Source: Paenibacillus larvae subsp. larvae
GTDB taxonomy: Bacteria; Bacillota; Bacilli; Paenibacillales; NBRC-103111
Length of the DNA: 64,000 nucleotides
Direction of reading: 5' to 3'
NCBI RefSeq assembly: GCF_002003265.1
Contig: NZ_CP019687.1
Location: forward strand, 4,159,501 to 4,223,500
The translations under genes and the position numbers were made by a program. The notes beneath the pieces are model-generated. The model saw only the letters and a list, made by a program, of their open reading frames with translations. It had not been told where the DNA came from and ran no database searches. This document shows positions 18,222 through 27,294 of this stretch, piece by piece (the first letter of the stretch is position 1; each line of letters opens with the position of its first letter).

Positions 18222-18227
18222 ATACCC
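18222..18227 (-). promoter_or_regulatory. Candidate SigB -10 (GGGTAT) for the dps relic
   Basis: GGGTAT on the minus strand lies about 50 bases upstream of the dps ATG. The -35 region is poor (ATTTTC at 15 bases), so this is only suggestive. Confidence 0.35.
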
Positions 18228-18262
18228 GGATATTCGGAAGGCGAAAATAGGCCCATTTCTTT

Positions 18263-18288
18263 GTTTCAATCCAAATTTACCCGGGTAA
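18263..18288 (+). promoter_or_regulatory. Candidate SigB promoter of the DUF948-rsbVW-sigB module
   Basis: GTTTCA, a 14-base spacer and GGGTAA resemble the SigB consensus GTTTAA-N12-15-GGGTAT. The -10 ends 59 bases before the DUF948 ATG. It would give autoregulation of sigB, as known in other Bacillales. Confidence 0.45.
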
Positions 18289-18347
18289 GAATGTATACCT
18301 AACCTGTGGTAATATAGGATAAGACCTACAAAAGGAGTGTGGCATTA

Positions 18348-18770
18348 ATGATATGGCAGATTAGTGTGGCAGTGATAACCGTGGCTTTCGTAGTATTGGT
18401 GGTATATCTGATACAAACATTAAAGTCCGTAACGGCTCTGGTAGACAAAACAAACGAGGCTGTAAATCAGATGCAGCAGCAGGTTAATCAAATTTCAACA
18501 GATGCGTCAGAACTGCTGAAGCATACCAACGAAATCACGGTGGATGTAAGAGATAAACTGCATGCTTTAGATAATACCTTTTATTCCATCAAAAACATTG
18601 GTGATGCCGTAAGTGAAATTACATATTCGGTCAAACAGGCTTCCGCTACCGTGACGGATACCGTTCAACATAAAGTACAGGAAGAATTGAAAGCCCCTAA
18701 AAGTCCGTTTAACAAAATATTGCCTTTTATTCCCGTTGTGATTGACATTGTGAGAAAAATAAAAAAATAA
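18348..18770 (+). CDS. DUF948-family membrane protein (YtxG-like general stress protein)
   Basis: A 140-residue protein with one N-terminal transmembrane helix (about residues 5-25, VITVAFVVLVVYLI), then a long amphipathic region with regular heptads (VNQMQQQVNQI, ELLKHTNEITVDV) predicted to be coiled coil, and a basic tail ending VRKIKK. I prefer ATG 18348, about 10 bases after AAAGGAG, over GTG 18339, which sits almost on the ribosome site. The architecture fits DUF948 proteins such as YtxG. It is the first gene of the stress module and sits behind a SigB-like promoter. Molecular role unknown. Confidence 0.75.
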   Translation: MIWQISVAVITVAFVVLVVYLIQTLKSVTALVDKTNEAVNQMQQQVNQISTDASELLKHTNEITVDVRDKLHALDNTFYSIKNIGDAVSEITYSVKQASATVTDTVQHKVQEELKAPKSPFNKILPFIPVVIDIVRKIKK

Positions 18771-18850
18771 AGGGCAACATTGTTGCCTTCGTGGTTAAAA
18801 GTTTTTATGCCGGTCTGATGCATCAGTTTGTTACAAAAGGAGGGTATTTC

Positions 18851-19186
18851 ATGATAATTGGTAAAAATTTTCGCATAGAAAAAGAGAGCAATAGCGAGTC
18901 CAATATTATAAATTTCATCGGCGAACTGGATTTGTCTAAAGCGCCGGAATTTAAAGCAGCTGCAGATCCTCTGTTACAAGATAAAGACCGCCGTCTGGTA
19001 TTGAATATGAAGGAACTTAGCAATATGGACCGTACGGGGTTAGGTGTCATTCTCCCAATAATAAAAACCAGGCATTCTTTACAGGCTCCTTTGGCAGTTG
19101 AGGATATTCCTCCGAAAATCCAAAAACTATTTGATATTACAGGCATGATTCCGTTTTTGACGGCCGTAACGAATACTGTTAAATAA
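18851..19186 (+). CDS. rsbV: STAS-domain anti-sigma-factor antagonist, phosphoacceptor Ser replaced by Arg
   Basis: A 111-residue RsbV/SpoIIAA-type protein that would bind RsbW and free SigB. Seen: NIINFIGELDLSKAPEF and LVLNMKELSNMDRTGLGVIL. In RsbV and SpoIIAA the loop reads D-S-T-G-L-G and the Ser is phosphorylated by the partner kinase; here residue 61 is Arg (CGT at 19031-19033), one base from AGT. The protein otherwise looks intact. It may therefore be unregulated by phosphorylation, or use Thr62, or be inactive. ATG 18851 follows AAAAGGAGGG. It precedes rsbW by 20 bases. Confidence 0.85.
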   Translation: MIIGKNFRIEKESNSESNIINFIGELDLSKAPEFKAAADPLLQDKDRRLVLNMKELSNMDRTGLGVILPIIKTRHSLQAPLAVEDIPPKIQKLFDITGMIPFLTAVTNTVK

Positions 19187-19206
19187 GAAAGGAAAGAAGA
19201 GGCATT

Positions 19207-19656
19207 ATGAAACCTACATCCCGCTCCGTTAAGTTGACACTTCCTGCTGAGGCAGAATATTTAGACATTGTGCGTCTAACTTTATATGGAGTAACTTCCA
19301 AGCTTGGATTTTCTTATGAGGAAATTGAGGATATGAAAGTTGCCGTATCTGAAGCTTGTAATAATGTGATTGTACATACTTATGAGCCAGACGAATCAGG
19401 TGTCTTGGAAGTGAGCTTTGATCCGGTCCGGAATGGTGTTTTTATCACGATCAAGGATCAGGGGCAGAGCTTTGATCACATACAAAAAATTGAATCTATC
19501 AGCTCGTTGCATAATAAATCTTTGCAGGAAGTAAGAACTGGTGGACTTGGGCTTTACCTGATGCAGGCTCTTATGGACAAAGTAGAAGTGAAGGGGGAGA
19601 ACGGAACCGAAGTTATTCTGTACAAATCGGTTAGCAAAAGCGAGGAAATGGTATGA
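19207..19656 (+). CDS. rsbW: Anti-sigma-B factor / serine-protein kinase
   Basis: A 149-residue GHKL-fold kinase that binds SigB and phosphorylates RsbV. Seen: the N-box VAVSEACNNVIVHTY, the G1-like ITIKDQGQSFD and the G2-like TGGLGLYLMQALMDKVEV. Length is close to known RsbW. The stop TGA overlaps the sigB ATG (ATGA), the usual coupling of an anti-sigma factor with its sigma factor. Distinguished from SpoIIAB by the company of a SigB-like rather than SigF-like sigma. Confidence 0.9.
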   Translation: MKPTSRSVKLTLPAEAEYLDIVRLTLYGVTSKLGFSYEEIEDMKVAVSEACNNVIVHTYEPDESGVLEVSFDPVRNGVFITIKDQGQSFDHIQKIESISSLHNKSLQEVRTGGLGLYLMQALMDKVEVKGENGTEVILYKSVSKSEEMV

Positions 19657-20435
19657 GACTAAACCCGGAAAAGACAGAAAAGGACTCGGTAAACACCCTG
19701 ATCCTGGAGTATCAGGACTCGGAAAGTAATGAAATTGCAACAACTCTTCTGCTTCAATTTGAATCCACGGTACGGATGGCGGCCGGCAAAATGTCACGCA
19801 ACAGGCCGGACTTGTATGAGGATCTTTACCAGGTGGGGCAAATGTCCTTGCTTAAATTGTTTAAACAGTTTGACCCTTCCCATGGTGTTCAATTTGAAGC
19901 TTATATGATGAAGAGCATAATCGGACATATGAAAAATTATTTGCGGGATAAATCCTGGTACATTCAGGTTCCAAGACGCATCAAGGAGAAGGGATTCCAG
20001 ATCCAACAGGCGATCGATTCCTTAACCATGAAACTGGAACGTTCTCCAAATGTGGATGAAATTGCAAATGAGCTCGGACTATCTACGGAAGAAACAATTG
20101 AAATCCTCGCAGGGCGCGAATGCTATCATTATGTTTCTTTGGATATGCCGTTGTCAACGGAAGAGAACGGCTCGACTATTGGAGACGTGTTGGGCATTCA
20201 GGAAGACGAATATCTGCACGTAGATAACCGCCTGGATTTGCAGGAAGCTATGGAACATTTAAAGCCGGAGGAAAAGAAGGCGCTGATACTCGCTTATATA
20301 GACGGTTATTCACAGCGGACGATCGCCCAGGAATTGGATATCTCCCAAATGAGTGTTTCGCGAATGCAGAGAAGGGCTCTTTCAAAACTGAGGGAGTATT
20401 TTAAAGTCAAGGAACCGGCCGGAAAGGATCATTGA
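19653..20435 (+). CDS. sigB: RNA polymerase sigma-B-type factor
   Basis: A 260-residue group 3 sigma factor directing general stress transcription. Region 2 includes YEDLYQVGQMSLLKLFKQFD and FEAYMMKSIIGHMKNYLRDK followed by VPRRIKE; region 3 has LERSPNVDEIANELGLS; region 4 has LILAYIDGYSQRTIAQELDI and SQMSVSRMQRRALSKLREYF, the -35-binding helix-turn-helix. The RDKSWYIQVPRRIKE stretch resembles SigB more than sporulation SigF. It ends the DUF948-rsbV-rsbW-sigB series. No RsbRST/RsbU genes are seen nearby; decayed signalling genes lie upstream instead. Confidence 0.9.
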   Translation: MRLNPEKTEKDSVNTLILEYQDSESNEIATTLLLQFESTVRMAAGKMSRNRPDLYEDLYQVGQMSLLKLFKQFDPSHGVQFEAYMMKSIIGHMKNYLRDKSWYIQVPRRIKEKGFQIQQAIDSLTMKLERSPNVDEIANELGLSTEETIEILAGRECYHYVSLDMPLSTEENGSTIGDVLGIQEDEYLHVDNRLDLQEAMEHLKPEEKKALILAYIDGYSQRTIAQELDISQMSVSRMQRRALSKLREYFKVKEPAGKDH

Positions 20436-20440
20436 GAAGA

Positions 20441-20470
20441 AACACTCTTGTGTTACTAGGGTGTTTTTTT
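20441..20470 (+). terminator. Weak terminator after sigB
   Basis: AACACTC pairs with GGGTGTT (one G-T pair) and is followed by a run of six T. Confidence 0.5.
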
Positions 20471-20755
20471 CAATTAAGGCCTAGATTCCGTTCCGGGCTT
20501 CTTGTTTCGTATACGGGTATGGATACACAGGAATGCTTATGTTGTAAGCCGGTGCAATTCCGGTCAGACGGGCAATTGGTACTTTCCCGGATTTCTGGCC
20601 TCACTAATCCCTTTTGTTCATATAGGGGGTATTCCATATAGAAAATACTCCATATAAGGGGTACATATAGCAAGACTTGACTGGCTGTAATTGGAACCAT
20701 CCTAGTTTTTACTACCCTTGATTATTAAAGATGAAACAAACAGGAAGCAGAAATA
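20471..20755. other. Intergenic stretch without recognisable gene
   Basis: About 285 bases between sigB and the LysR gene. I see no supported coding frame. It contains AGCCGGTGCAATTCCGGTCAG, vaguely riboswitch-like, and imperfect repeats of an ATA-rich GGGGTA motif (TATAGGGGGTATTCCATATAG, ATAAGGGGTACATATAG) that could be decayed sequence. Confidence 0.4.
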
Positions 20756-21663
20756 TTATTGATAAGAATGTTCTGCAAGTACCTTCTTCATAACTTCCAC
20801 AAAAGCTTCGGCAGCTTTGGACATATACCGCCCTTTACGTCTAGCCATGACCAGGGAACGGGTGGGGTGACCCTGTAAGGGCAAATGAACCGGACTCATC
20901 TCACTCCATGCACGTTTGGAGATAAAAAAAGGAACGAAGGCTACGCCCATGCCGGCCGCGACAAGAGATTGAATTGTCTCCATATTGCTGCTCTCAAATA
21001 CAATCTGTGGGGTAAAGCCGGCTCGTTCACATAATTCTTTTGTCAATTGCCTGAAGCCCTGACCCTTTTTTAGGGCAATGAAGGGTTCATTTTTTAACAT
21101 GCTGACAGGCACTTCCTTTTCCTGACTATATAAGGACGCAAGAGAATGACCGGGGGTACGGCCAGGACGATCTTTTCCTCCAGCAAAGGATCATAGACAA
21201 GAGTATCTTCTCTAAGAGGAAGCATCAGCAGACTGAGATCAGTTTGTCCCTGGGAAGTCAGAATTTCCAGATTTGCTGAAGTCTCCTCAATCAGTAGTAA
21301 TTCTATGTTGGGATAAGCGGATTGAAAGACAGGAAGAACAAAGGGGAGTATGGTAGAACCGGTCATAGGCATGCTGCCGATTACCAGCCGCCCCTTCTTC
21401 ATCTCGGAAATATCCTCCATCTCCTGCTTCAACTGTTCGACCATATCGATAATCTGCTGGGCTTTTTGCACAAAAATAGAGCCTGCATAAGTGAGTTCTA
21501 CAGAATTGGTTGTTCGCTGGAACAGTAAAACGCCGATTTCTTTCTCCAGTTTCGAGAGCTGCTGGCTCAAGGAAGGCTGTGCAATATGAAGCTTTTCGGC
21601 TGCCCGAGAAAAATTATGCTCTTCAGCAATGCGCAAGGCATATTGAAGCTGCCGGAGTTCCAT
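20756..21663 (-). pseudogene. LysR-family transcriptional regulator, frameshifted
   Basis: The N-terminal winged helix is clear: MELRQLQYALRIAEEHNFSR, AAEKLHIAQPSLSQQLSKLE, then LVIGSMPMTGSTILPFVLP of the effector domain. ATG 21663 follows AGAGAGGTG. The frame fails after KIVLAVPP at ACCCCCGGTCAT (plus 21150-21157); adding one base restores GHSLASLYSQEKEVPVSM and the rest to the stop at 20756 (SNMETIQSLVAAGMGVAFVP). The AVPPGH motif at the break is conserved in the family, so one base is missing. Either a read error in the C/G run or recent loss. It is divergent from leuCD, which it may control; about 300 residues when repaired. Confidence 0.85.
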
Positions 21664-21810
21664 GTGAGTCACCTCTCTTTGAAAATAAACATTTCATAAT
21701 TATTGTTTTTACCTATCAAAGCTATAGTTATTATATCTTAGATCAATGAAGAAGAAAATGATACGATACAAGACAAGAGAAGAACGGAATTTATGAAGAG
21801 GTGAGTGGGT

Positions 21811-23232
21811 ATGAGTAAACAAACAATGTTTGAGAAAATTTGGAATCAGCATGTGATTCACCAAGAGGAAGGGAAACCGAGCATTTTGTATATTGATCTG
21901 CACCTGGTTCATGAGGTGACTTCCCCTCAGGCATTTGAAGGGCTTCGGCTTTCTGGACGCAGGGTAAGACGGCCTGATTTGACTTTTGCCACGATGGACC
22001 ATAACGTTCCCACCAAGGATCGCTTTAACATTGAAGATCCCATATCCAAACAGCAGATCGATACGCTGACGGCAAACTGTAAGGAATTTGGAGTAAAGTT
22101 ATTTGACTTGAACAGCATGGATCAAGGGGTAGTTCATGTCATGGGGCCGGAACTTGGACTTACACATCCCGGGAAAACAATTGTATGCGGCGATAGCCAT
22201 ACCTCGACTCACGGAGCGTTCGGGGCCCTTGCTTTTGGAATCGGCACAAGTGAGGTGGAACACGTTATGGCCACACAAACTCTTCAGCAGGCCAAACCTA
22301 AGACTATGGAAGTACGGATTAACGGAAAGCTGGGAGCGGGAGTGACTGCTAAAGATCTGATCCTTGGGGTTATTGCGAAATATGGAACGGACTTTGCTAC
22401 CGGTTATGTTATCGAGTATACCGGAGAAGCAATCCGTTCCTTATCGATGGAAGAACGGATGACAGTTTGCAACATGTCAATTGAAGCTGGTGCCCGTGCC
22501 GGCCTGATTGCTCCGGATCAAACGACTTTCGATTACTTGAAAGGCCGCCCTTATGTTCCGGCAGGGGAAGCCTTTGACGATGCGGTGGATGCATGGAAAC
22601 AATTGACCACAGATGAAGGTGCGGCTTATGATCAAGTGGTGGAGTTCGATGCAGGCTCCCTTGTCCCGCAAGTAACTTGGGGAACCAGCCCGGGAATGGG
22701 AACGGATGTAACGGAAATTGTTCCGGATCCCCGGCAATTTCCAACGGAAAATCAGCGTAAAGCTGCGCAAAAGGCAATTGAATATATGGGGCTTACTCCC
22801 GGTGTACCTATGACAGAATTAAAAGTAGACCGCGTATTTATCGGTTCCTGTACCAATGGCCGGATTGAGGATTTGCGTGCGGCAGCAGCTGTGGCCAAGG
22901 GGCATAAGGTGGCCTCCCATGTTGATGCCATTGTTGTCCCGGGATCGGGAAGAGTCAAACTTCAGGCAGAACAGGAAGGTTTAGATCAAGTCTTTAAGGA
23001 AGCGGGTTTTGAATGGAGGGATGCCGGATGCAGTATGTGTCTGGCCATGAATCCGGATGTGCTGAATCCTGGAGACAGATGCGCTTCTACTTCCAACCGT
23101 AATTTTGAAGGCCGCCAGGGACGAGGAGGCCGTACTCATCTGGTTTCACCAGCTATGGCTGCGGCAGCGGCTATTCGGGGGCATTTTGTCGATGTGCGTG
23201 ATTGGGTCTTCCAAATCGCCCGGGAAGCCTAA
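21811..23232 (+). CDS. leuC: 3-isopropylmalate dehydratase large subunit
   Basis: A 473-residue aconitase-family [4Fe-4S] enzyme isomerising 2- to 3-isopropylmalate in leucine synthesis. Seen: [48 protein letters not shown], the cluster cysteines in [13 protein letters not shown] and [13 protein letters not shown], and the [20 protein letters not shown] segment. ATG 21811 with GAGGTGAG upstream is preferred over GTG 21805. It is divergent from the broken LysR gene and 29 bases ahead of leuD. No leucine T-box is visible in the 150-base divergent gap. Confidence 0.95.
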   Translation: MSKQTMFEKIWNQHVIHQEEGKPSILYIDLHLVHEVTSPQAFEGLRLSGRRVRRPDLTFATMDHNVPTKDRFNIEDPISKQQIDTLTANCKEFGVKLFDLNSMDQGVVHVMGPELGLTHPGKTIVCGDSHTSTHGAFGALAFGIGTSEVEHVMATQTLQQAKPKTMEVRINGKLGAGVTAKDLILGVIAKYGTDFATGYVIEYTGEAIRSLSMEERMTVCNMSIEAGARAGLIAPDQTTFDYLKGRPYVPAGEAFDDAVDAWKQLTTDEGAAYDQVVEFDAGSLVPQVTWGTSPGMGTDVTEIVPDPRQFPTENQRKAAQKAIEYMGLTPGVPMTELKVDRVFIGSCTNGRIEDLRAAAAVAKGHKVASHVDAIVVPGSGRVKLQAEQEGLDQVFKEAGFEWRDAGCSMCLAMNPDVLNPGDRCASTSNRNFEGRQGRGGRTHLVSPAMAAAAAIRGHFVDVRDWVFQIAREA

Positions 23233-23261
23233 TCTAATATTAGAAGACAGGAGGAAGGATC

Positions 23262-23870
23262 ATGCAAGCATTTGTGAAGCATACAGGAAAAACAGCGCCG
23301 GTGGACCGGGTGAATGTGGATACGGACGCCATTATCCCAAAACAGTTTCTCAAACGGATTGAACGTACCGGATTCGGACAGTTTTTATTTTACGAATGGA
23401 GATTTCATGAAAACGGGAAGGTTAACGAGGAATTTGAACTTAACCAGCCCCGGTACAACGGTGCTTCAGTACTGCTCTCCAGAGCCAACTTTGGCTGCGG
23501 CTCCTCTAGGGAGCATGCGCCGTGGGCCATCTTGGATTACGGATTCAGATGCGTAATTGCCCCCTCTTTTGCGGATATTTTTTACAATAACTGCTTTAAA
23601 AACGGGATCTTGCCCATCAAACTGTCAGAAGATGAAGTGGAACAACTTTTCCAACGTACGGTTAAGTATCCTGATTATCAGCTGCATATTGATTTGGAAA
23701 AGAAAGAAATCGCAGATGATTGCGGACTTGCGTTCAGGTTTGATTTAGACGAGCATAGAAGACAGTTTTTGCTTCAGGGGCTGGATGATATTGGACTTAC
23801 TCTTCAACACGAAGAAGCGATTTCAAGTTATGAGGAGCAGCATCGTACAAGGCTGGTTTACCCAGTTTAA
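23262..23870 (+). CDS. leuD: 3-isopropylmalate dehydratase small subunit
   Basis: A 202-residue swivel-domain partner of LeuC. Seen: [30 protein letters not shown], and the substrate loop [20 protein letters not shown] followed by [20 protein letters not shown]. Full family length. GGAGGAAGGATC precedes ATG 23262. Ends 22 bases before a strong terminator, so leuCD is a two-gene unit here; leuA, leuB and ilv genes are not in the window. Confidence 0.95.
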   Translation: MQAFVKHTGKTAPVDRVNVDTDAIIPKQFLKRIERTGFGQFLFYEWRFHENGKVNEEFELNQPRYNGASVLLSRANFGCGSSREHAPWAILDYGFRCVIAPSFADIFYNNCFKNGILPIKLSEDEVEQLFQRTVKYPDYQLHIDLEKKEIADDCGLAFRFDLDEHRRQFLLQGLDDIGLTLQHEEAISSYEEQHRTRLVYPV

Positions 23871-23890
23871 CTGCAGAGCTTAACTCTAAG

Positions 23891-23930
23891 AAATGAAAAA
23901 CGGCTCTATAGGGAGCCGGTTTTTCATTGC
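23891..23930 (+). terminator. Terminator after leuCD
   Basis: AATGAAAAACGGCTC and GGAGCCGGTTTTTCATT form a long stem around a short loop with flanking A and T runs. Confidence 0.8.
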
Positions 23931-24087
23931 AGCTTGCAACATTTTGCCCGGTTGTCCCGTCTATGAAAATGCGGCTAGAAGAAAAGAATAGGAGGTTACT
24001 TACTTGTAATAAGCCCAAATTACATAGCGTGAAGTGAGATCAGCCCCTACTTCCAACCGCAAAATAAGTTAAGGTTGAGGTGTTTAC

Positions 24088-25422
24088 ATGAAACGATGGG
24101 TGACTAGCTTGCTGGCGCTGCTTATGATCGTCGTAACGTTCATACCAAATGTCGCTGTAGGTGCATCGTACGAGGAAGTAAAGCTGGTTTTGAACGGAAA
24201 AGAGCTGAATCCGGATGTGCCGGCACGGATAGTAGACAATTATACCGTCGTGCCAATCAATACGATCTCGAAAGCTACAGGAGCGGATATCTCTTGGGAC
24301 GGAGACAACTGGATTGTTACCGTGGTCAAGGGAGGCAAAACCGTTAAGCTGACAATTGGCAATAAGACAGCATATGTAAATGGGGTTCCGCAGACCCTTC
24401 CGGTAGCTCCTTTTATTGAAAACGGGAGAACGCTAGTTCCGCTTCGGTTTGTTGGAGAAGTCTTGGGGCTGGACATTACATGGGATGGAATCAATTATAT
24501 TGTCTATATGACAGATAAAAATATTGCTGATAAGGCAATCGTTCATTCCATCAGCCTGACAGGTAATGACCTCCATATATTTGGAAGCAGCAATCTGCAG
24601 CAGCCCAAGGTCTTTACCCTGAGTAGTCCGGAACGTATTGTTATGGACATCCCGAATGCCAAACTGGGAGACCAGTTGGAAAGCCAGGTTTCGGGCGGAC
24701 AGGGCATTCTGAATGTAGTCAATGGTTCCGTGGACAAAATCCGCTTCTCAAACTTCTCTTCCAATCCGGCAACAGTATGGGTTATTCTGGATCTTAAACA
24801 AAAAGTGGATTATAAGCTTCTGAATCCGACCACCCAAGGGGATATTTATCTTCAACTTGCTGGCGGAAACAACGGCTCAGCCAAATTCAAAGTCGTTATA
24901 GATGCCGGACATGGCGGCCATGATTCAGGAGCGATTTCAGTCACCAGCAAAAAAGAGAAGGATTTTACTCTGGCAGTGGCGAAGAAAGTGGATAGTCTGC
25001 TAAGTCAGGAGCCAGAAATCCAGGGCATAATGACCCGGAGTACGGATGTATTTGTTGAATTGAGTGACCGTGCGAATGTGGCCAATAATCTGAATGCGAA
25101 CTTATTCTTATCCATCCATGGAAACAAATTTACTTCCACTTCCGCTAGGGGAACCGAAACCTGGTATACAAGGGAAGATGCAAGTAAAAAATTTGCTGCG
25201 GTTGTGCAAAAACATGCTGTTGGAGCAACAGGCTTCTACGACCGCGGTGTCAAGAAAGGGAACTTGGCCGTCACCCGGGAAACCAAAATGCCGGCTGCAC
25301 TGGTAGAGGTTGGTTTCTTGTCTAACCCGACGGAAGAAGCCTTGATGTATCAGGATGCATTTCAGGAAAAAGTGGCAAGGTCATTGGTAGCAGCAATCAA
25401 GGAGTATCTGAACGTAAGATAA
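24088..25422 (+). CDS. Exported N-acetylmuramoyl-L-alanine amidase with AMIN domain
   Basis: A 444-residue secreted cell-wall hydrolase cutting the MurNAc-L-Ala bond. Residues 1-26 are a signal peptide. About 30-140 is a copper-amine-oxidase-N-like domain (LVLNGKELNPDVPARIVDNY, GRTLVPLRFVGEVLGLDITW), common in Paenibacillus exported proteins. An AMIN domain follows (about 150-250), used for targeting. The zinc amidase_3 domain starts at about 270: VVIDAGHGGHDSGA, the Glu of KKEKDFTL, FLSIHGNKF and ALVEVGFLSNPTE, so all expected ligands and the catalytic Glu are present. The GerMN lipoprotein follows after 13 bases, an arrangement suggesting joint action in septal or spore wall remodelling. 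Confidence 0.9.
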   Translation: MKRWVTSLLALLMIVVTFIPNVAVGASYEEVKLVLNGKELNPDVPARIVDNYTVVPINTISKATGADISWDGDNWIVTVVKGGKTVKLTIGNKTAYVNGVPQTLPVAPFIENGRTLVPLRFVGEVLGLDITWDGINYIVYMTDKNIADKAIVHSISLTGNDLHIFGSSNLQQPKVFTLSSPERIVMDIPNAKLGDQLESQVSGGQGILNVVNGSVDKIRFSNFSSNPATVWVILDLKQKVDYKLLNPTTQGDIYLQLAGGNNGSAKFKVVIDAGHGGHDSGAISVTSKKEKDFTLAVAKKVDSLLSQEPEIQGIMTRSTDVFVELSDRANVANNLNANLFLSIHGNKFTSTSARGTETWYTREDASKKFAAVVQKHAVGATGFYDRGVKKGNLAVTRETKMPAALVEVGFLSNPTEEALMYQDAFQEKVARSLVAAIKEYLNVR

Positions 25423-25435
25423 GAAGGGAGAGCCC

Positions 25436-26023
25436 ATGAACAAAAAACGTTGGTTACAAGGTGCAATTATCACATCATTGGTTATGTTGGCAGCAACCGG
25501 TTGCGGACAAAAGAAAGAACCGCTCGGTGCAGCAAGCTCTGCTCCAACAAATACACCTGCCGCATCCTCAGTACCTGCGGCAACACCCGGAACTGAAGCT
25601 GATCAAAAGTCTCAGGAAACAAATACTCCTGAAATGAAAACCGTACAAATCAAAGTGTATTATACGGATCAGAATGCGGAAAAACTGGTAGAGAAGCAGG
25701 AGAATATTTCCTATAAAACAGATAGAGAAAAATATGCGGCTGCGCTTAATGCACTAAAAAAATCTTCCGATCCGAATGTTATTCCCTTGTTCGAACAGGT
25801 AACATTCAAAAGCGTGACTCCTGACAATGACGCACTGAAAGTTGATCTTTCCTTTACGGAAGCGGCACAGCTTGGAGGGAGCGGAGAGGAAATGCTGATA
25901 CAAGCACTCAAGAAAACGGCTTTCCAATTCCCGGAGATTAGCAAATTGTATATTACCAAAGACGGTAAACAGGTTGAATCACTTATGGGACATTTTGACC
26001 TGCCTTACCCTATTACAAAATAA
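25436..26023 (+). CDS. GerMN-domain lipoprotein
   Basis: A 195-residue exported lipoprotein. The N-terminus MNKKRWLQGAIITSLVMLAA runs to the lipobox AATGC (Cys about 23). A Pro/Thr/Ser/Ala-rich linker follows to about residue 60. The rest is a single GerMN domain: TVQIKVYYTDQNAEKLVEKQ, YAAALNALKKSSDPNVIPLF, LKVDLSFTEAAQLGGSGEEM and FPEISKLYITKDGK. GerM of B. subtilis, with two such domains, acts in spore formation and germination; this is a one-domain relative. It is cotranscribed with the amidase and followed by a terminator. Confidence 0.85.
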   Translation: MNKKRWLQGAIITSLVMLAATGCGQKKEPLGAASSAPTNTPAASSVPAATPGTEADQKSQETNTPEMKTVQIKVYYTDQNAEKLVEKQENISYKTDREKYAAALNALKKSSDPNVIPLFEQVTFKSVTPDNDALKVDLSFTEAAQLGGSGEEMLIQALKKTAFQFPEISKLYITKDGKQVESLMGHFDLPYPITK

Positions 26024-26033
26024 AGCAGGTTTT

Positions 26034-26067
26034 GCCGGGAGAGGATCATTTCTTTCCCGGCTTTTTT
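26034..26067 (+). terminator. Terminator after the amidase-GerMN operon
   Basis: GCCGGGA pairs with TCCCGGC around a loop that itself contains GAGAGG, followed by TTTTTT. Confidence 0.85.
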
Positions 26068-26242
26068 AATTTGTCTTATCTAGGCGGTCAGAATTGTAAA
26101 TAAAGCTTCATATTTTAGAAAAAGTTTTTATTTTTCCTTAAAGAAGCATTGATTCTCTTACCGTGTTTCGATAAACTTGTGACTACGGCATGACAAGCAC
26201 ACCGTTTGTCCGCTGCAGATTATATGATTTTTCGAGGTATCC

Positions 26243-26908
26243 ATGAACCGAAAGCAAGTAAGACATATTCTGGACACAATAGGTGAGATGTTTCCAGATG
26301 CACATTGCGAACTTAATCATTCGAATCCATTTGAACTGACCATTGCGGTTTTGCTTTCTGCCCAATGCACAGACGAAACAGTAAATAAAGTCACACAAGG
26401 TTTGTTTCAGAAATATAAACGACCTGAAGACTACCTGGCCGTTTCTCTGGATGAACTTGAACAGGACATCCGGCGCATCGGGCTATACCGTAATAAAGCT
26501 AAAAATATTCAAAAGCTGTGTCGGATTCTCCTGGATCAGTATGGCGGAGAGGTACCGAAAAAGCATGAACAGCTTGTCGAACTGCCCGGGGTTGGCAGGA
26601 AAACAGCTAATGTTGTTGTATCCAATGCATTTGGTATACCCGCGATTGCGGTAGATACCCATGTGGAAAGAGTATCCAAACGTCTTGGTCTGGCAAACTG
26701 GAAAGATTCTGTCCTGGAAGTAGAAAAAAAGCTGATGAAACAAGTTCCGGAAGAAGAGTGGACTTTAACTCATCATCGGCTGATATTCTTTGGGAGATAT
26801 CATTGCAAGGCACAAAAACCTAAGTGTGAGATCTGCCCGCTGCCGGATATTTGCCGCGAAGGAAAAAAACGAATGAAATTAAGCGATAAAAGGAAAAATA
26901 GCGAGTGA
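26243..26908 (+). CDS. nth: Endonuclease III
   Basis: A 221-residue DNA glycosylase/AP lyase removing oxidised pyrimidines. Seen: PFELTIAVLLSAQCTDETVN, the helix-hairpin-helix LPGVGRKTANVVVSNAF with the catalytic Lys in GRKTA, the catalytic Asp of AVDTHVERVSKRLGL, and a [4Fe-4S] site with cysteines spaced C-X6-C-X2-C-X5-C near residues 188-204 (CKAQKPKCEICPLPDIC). The ATG follows CGAGGTATCC. It normally neighbours dnaD in Bacillus; here it is about 19 kb downstream, between an amidase operon and dynA. Confidence 0.95.
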   Translation: MNRKQVRHILDTIGEMFPDAHCELNHSNPFELTIAVLLSAQCTDETVNKVTQGLFQKYKRPEDYLAVSLDELEQDIRRIGLYRNKAKNIQKLCRILLDQYGGEVPKKHEQLVELPGVGRKTANVVVSNAFGIPAIAVDTHVERVSKRLGLANWKDSVLEVEKKLMKQVPEEEWTLTHHRLIFFGRYHCKAQKPKCEICPLPDICREGKKRMKLSDKRKNSE

Positions 26909-26969
26909 CTCACTTGTTGTGGATATACCCGAGGAAATATCAACGTGGAATGAAGGATGGGATTGAATC

Positions 26970-27242
26970 GTGAAATGTATTGCTGTTTATACCAATGATT
27001 TTGAACGTTTCTCTGATATTTACGAAACTGTTCTGAAAACACCTCTCCAAGATCAGGAGGAAAAAGAAGTTGAAGGAATAATAGTCAGTGAATCCGGAGA
27101 TGTGCCTGATAATTATCTGGAGAGAATGAAAACAAAGCCGGAAGTTGTAGTTATGAAAGTGAAGGATAGTAACATTACGATTTTACAACACGGGGATGTA
27201 TTTGAAATCTTTATCCCTCAAACCCAAAATGTGGTACACTAA
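26970..27242 (+). CDS. Small conserved hypothetical protein
   Basis: A 90-residue acidic soluble protein from GTG 26970, with AAGGATGGGA upstream. It starts MKCIAVYTNDFERFSDIYET and contains VEGIIVSESGDVPDNYLERM and ILQHGDVFEIFIPQ. There is no signal peptide, helix or known motif. Strong codon structure, a good ribosome site and a terminator right behind make it a believable gene. It lies between nth and dynA with its own terminator. Function unknown. Confidence 0.7.
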   Translation: MKCIAVYTNDFERFSDIYETVLKTPLQDQEEKEVEGIIVSESGDVPDNYLERMKTKPEVVVMKVKDSNITILQHGDVFEIFIPQTQNVVH

Positions 27243-27243
27243 A

Positions 27244-27267
27244 AACCGAAGTCATTCGGTTTTTTTA
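27244..27267 (+). terminator. Terminator before dynA
   Basis: AACCGAA and TTCGGTT pair around GTCA and are followed by a T-run. Confidence 0.8.
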
Positions 27268-27294
27268 TTTACTTTTTACATGGGGAGATCTGGC

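Noticed and set aside
20530-20590. Cobalamin-riboswitch-like stretch AGCCGGTGCAATTCCGG
   Set aside because: The B12-box and the rest of the conserved core are missing and no cobalamin-related gene follows.
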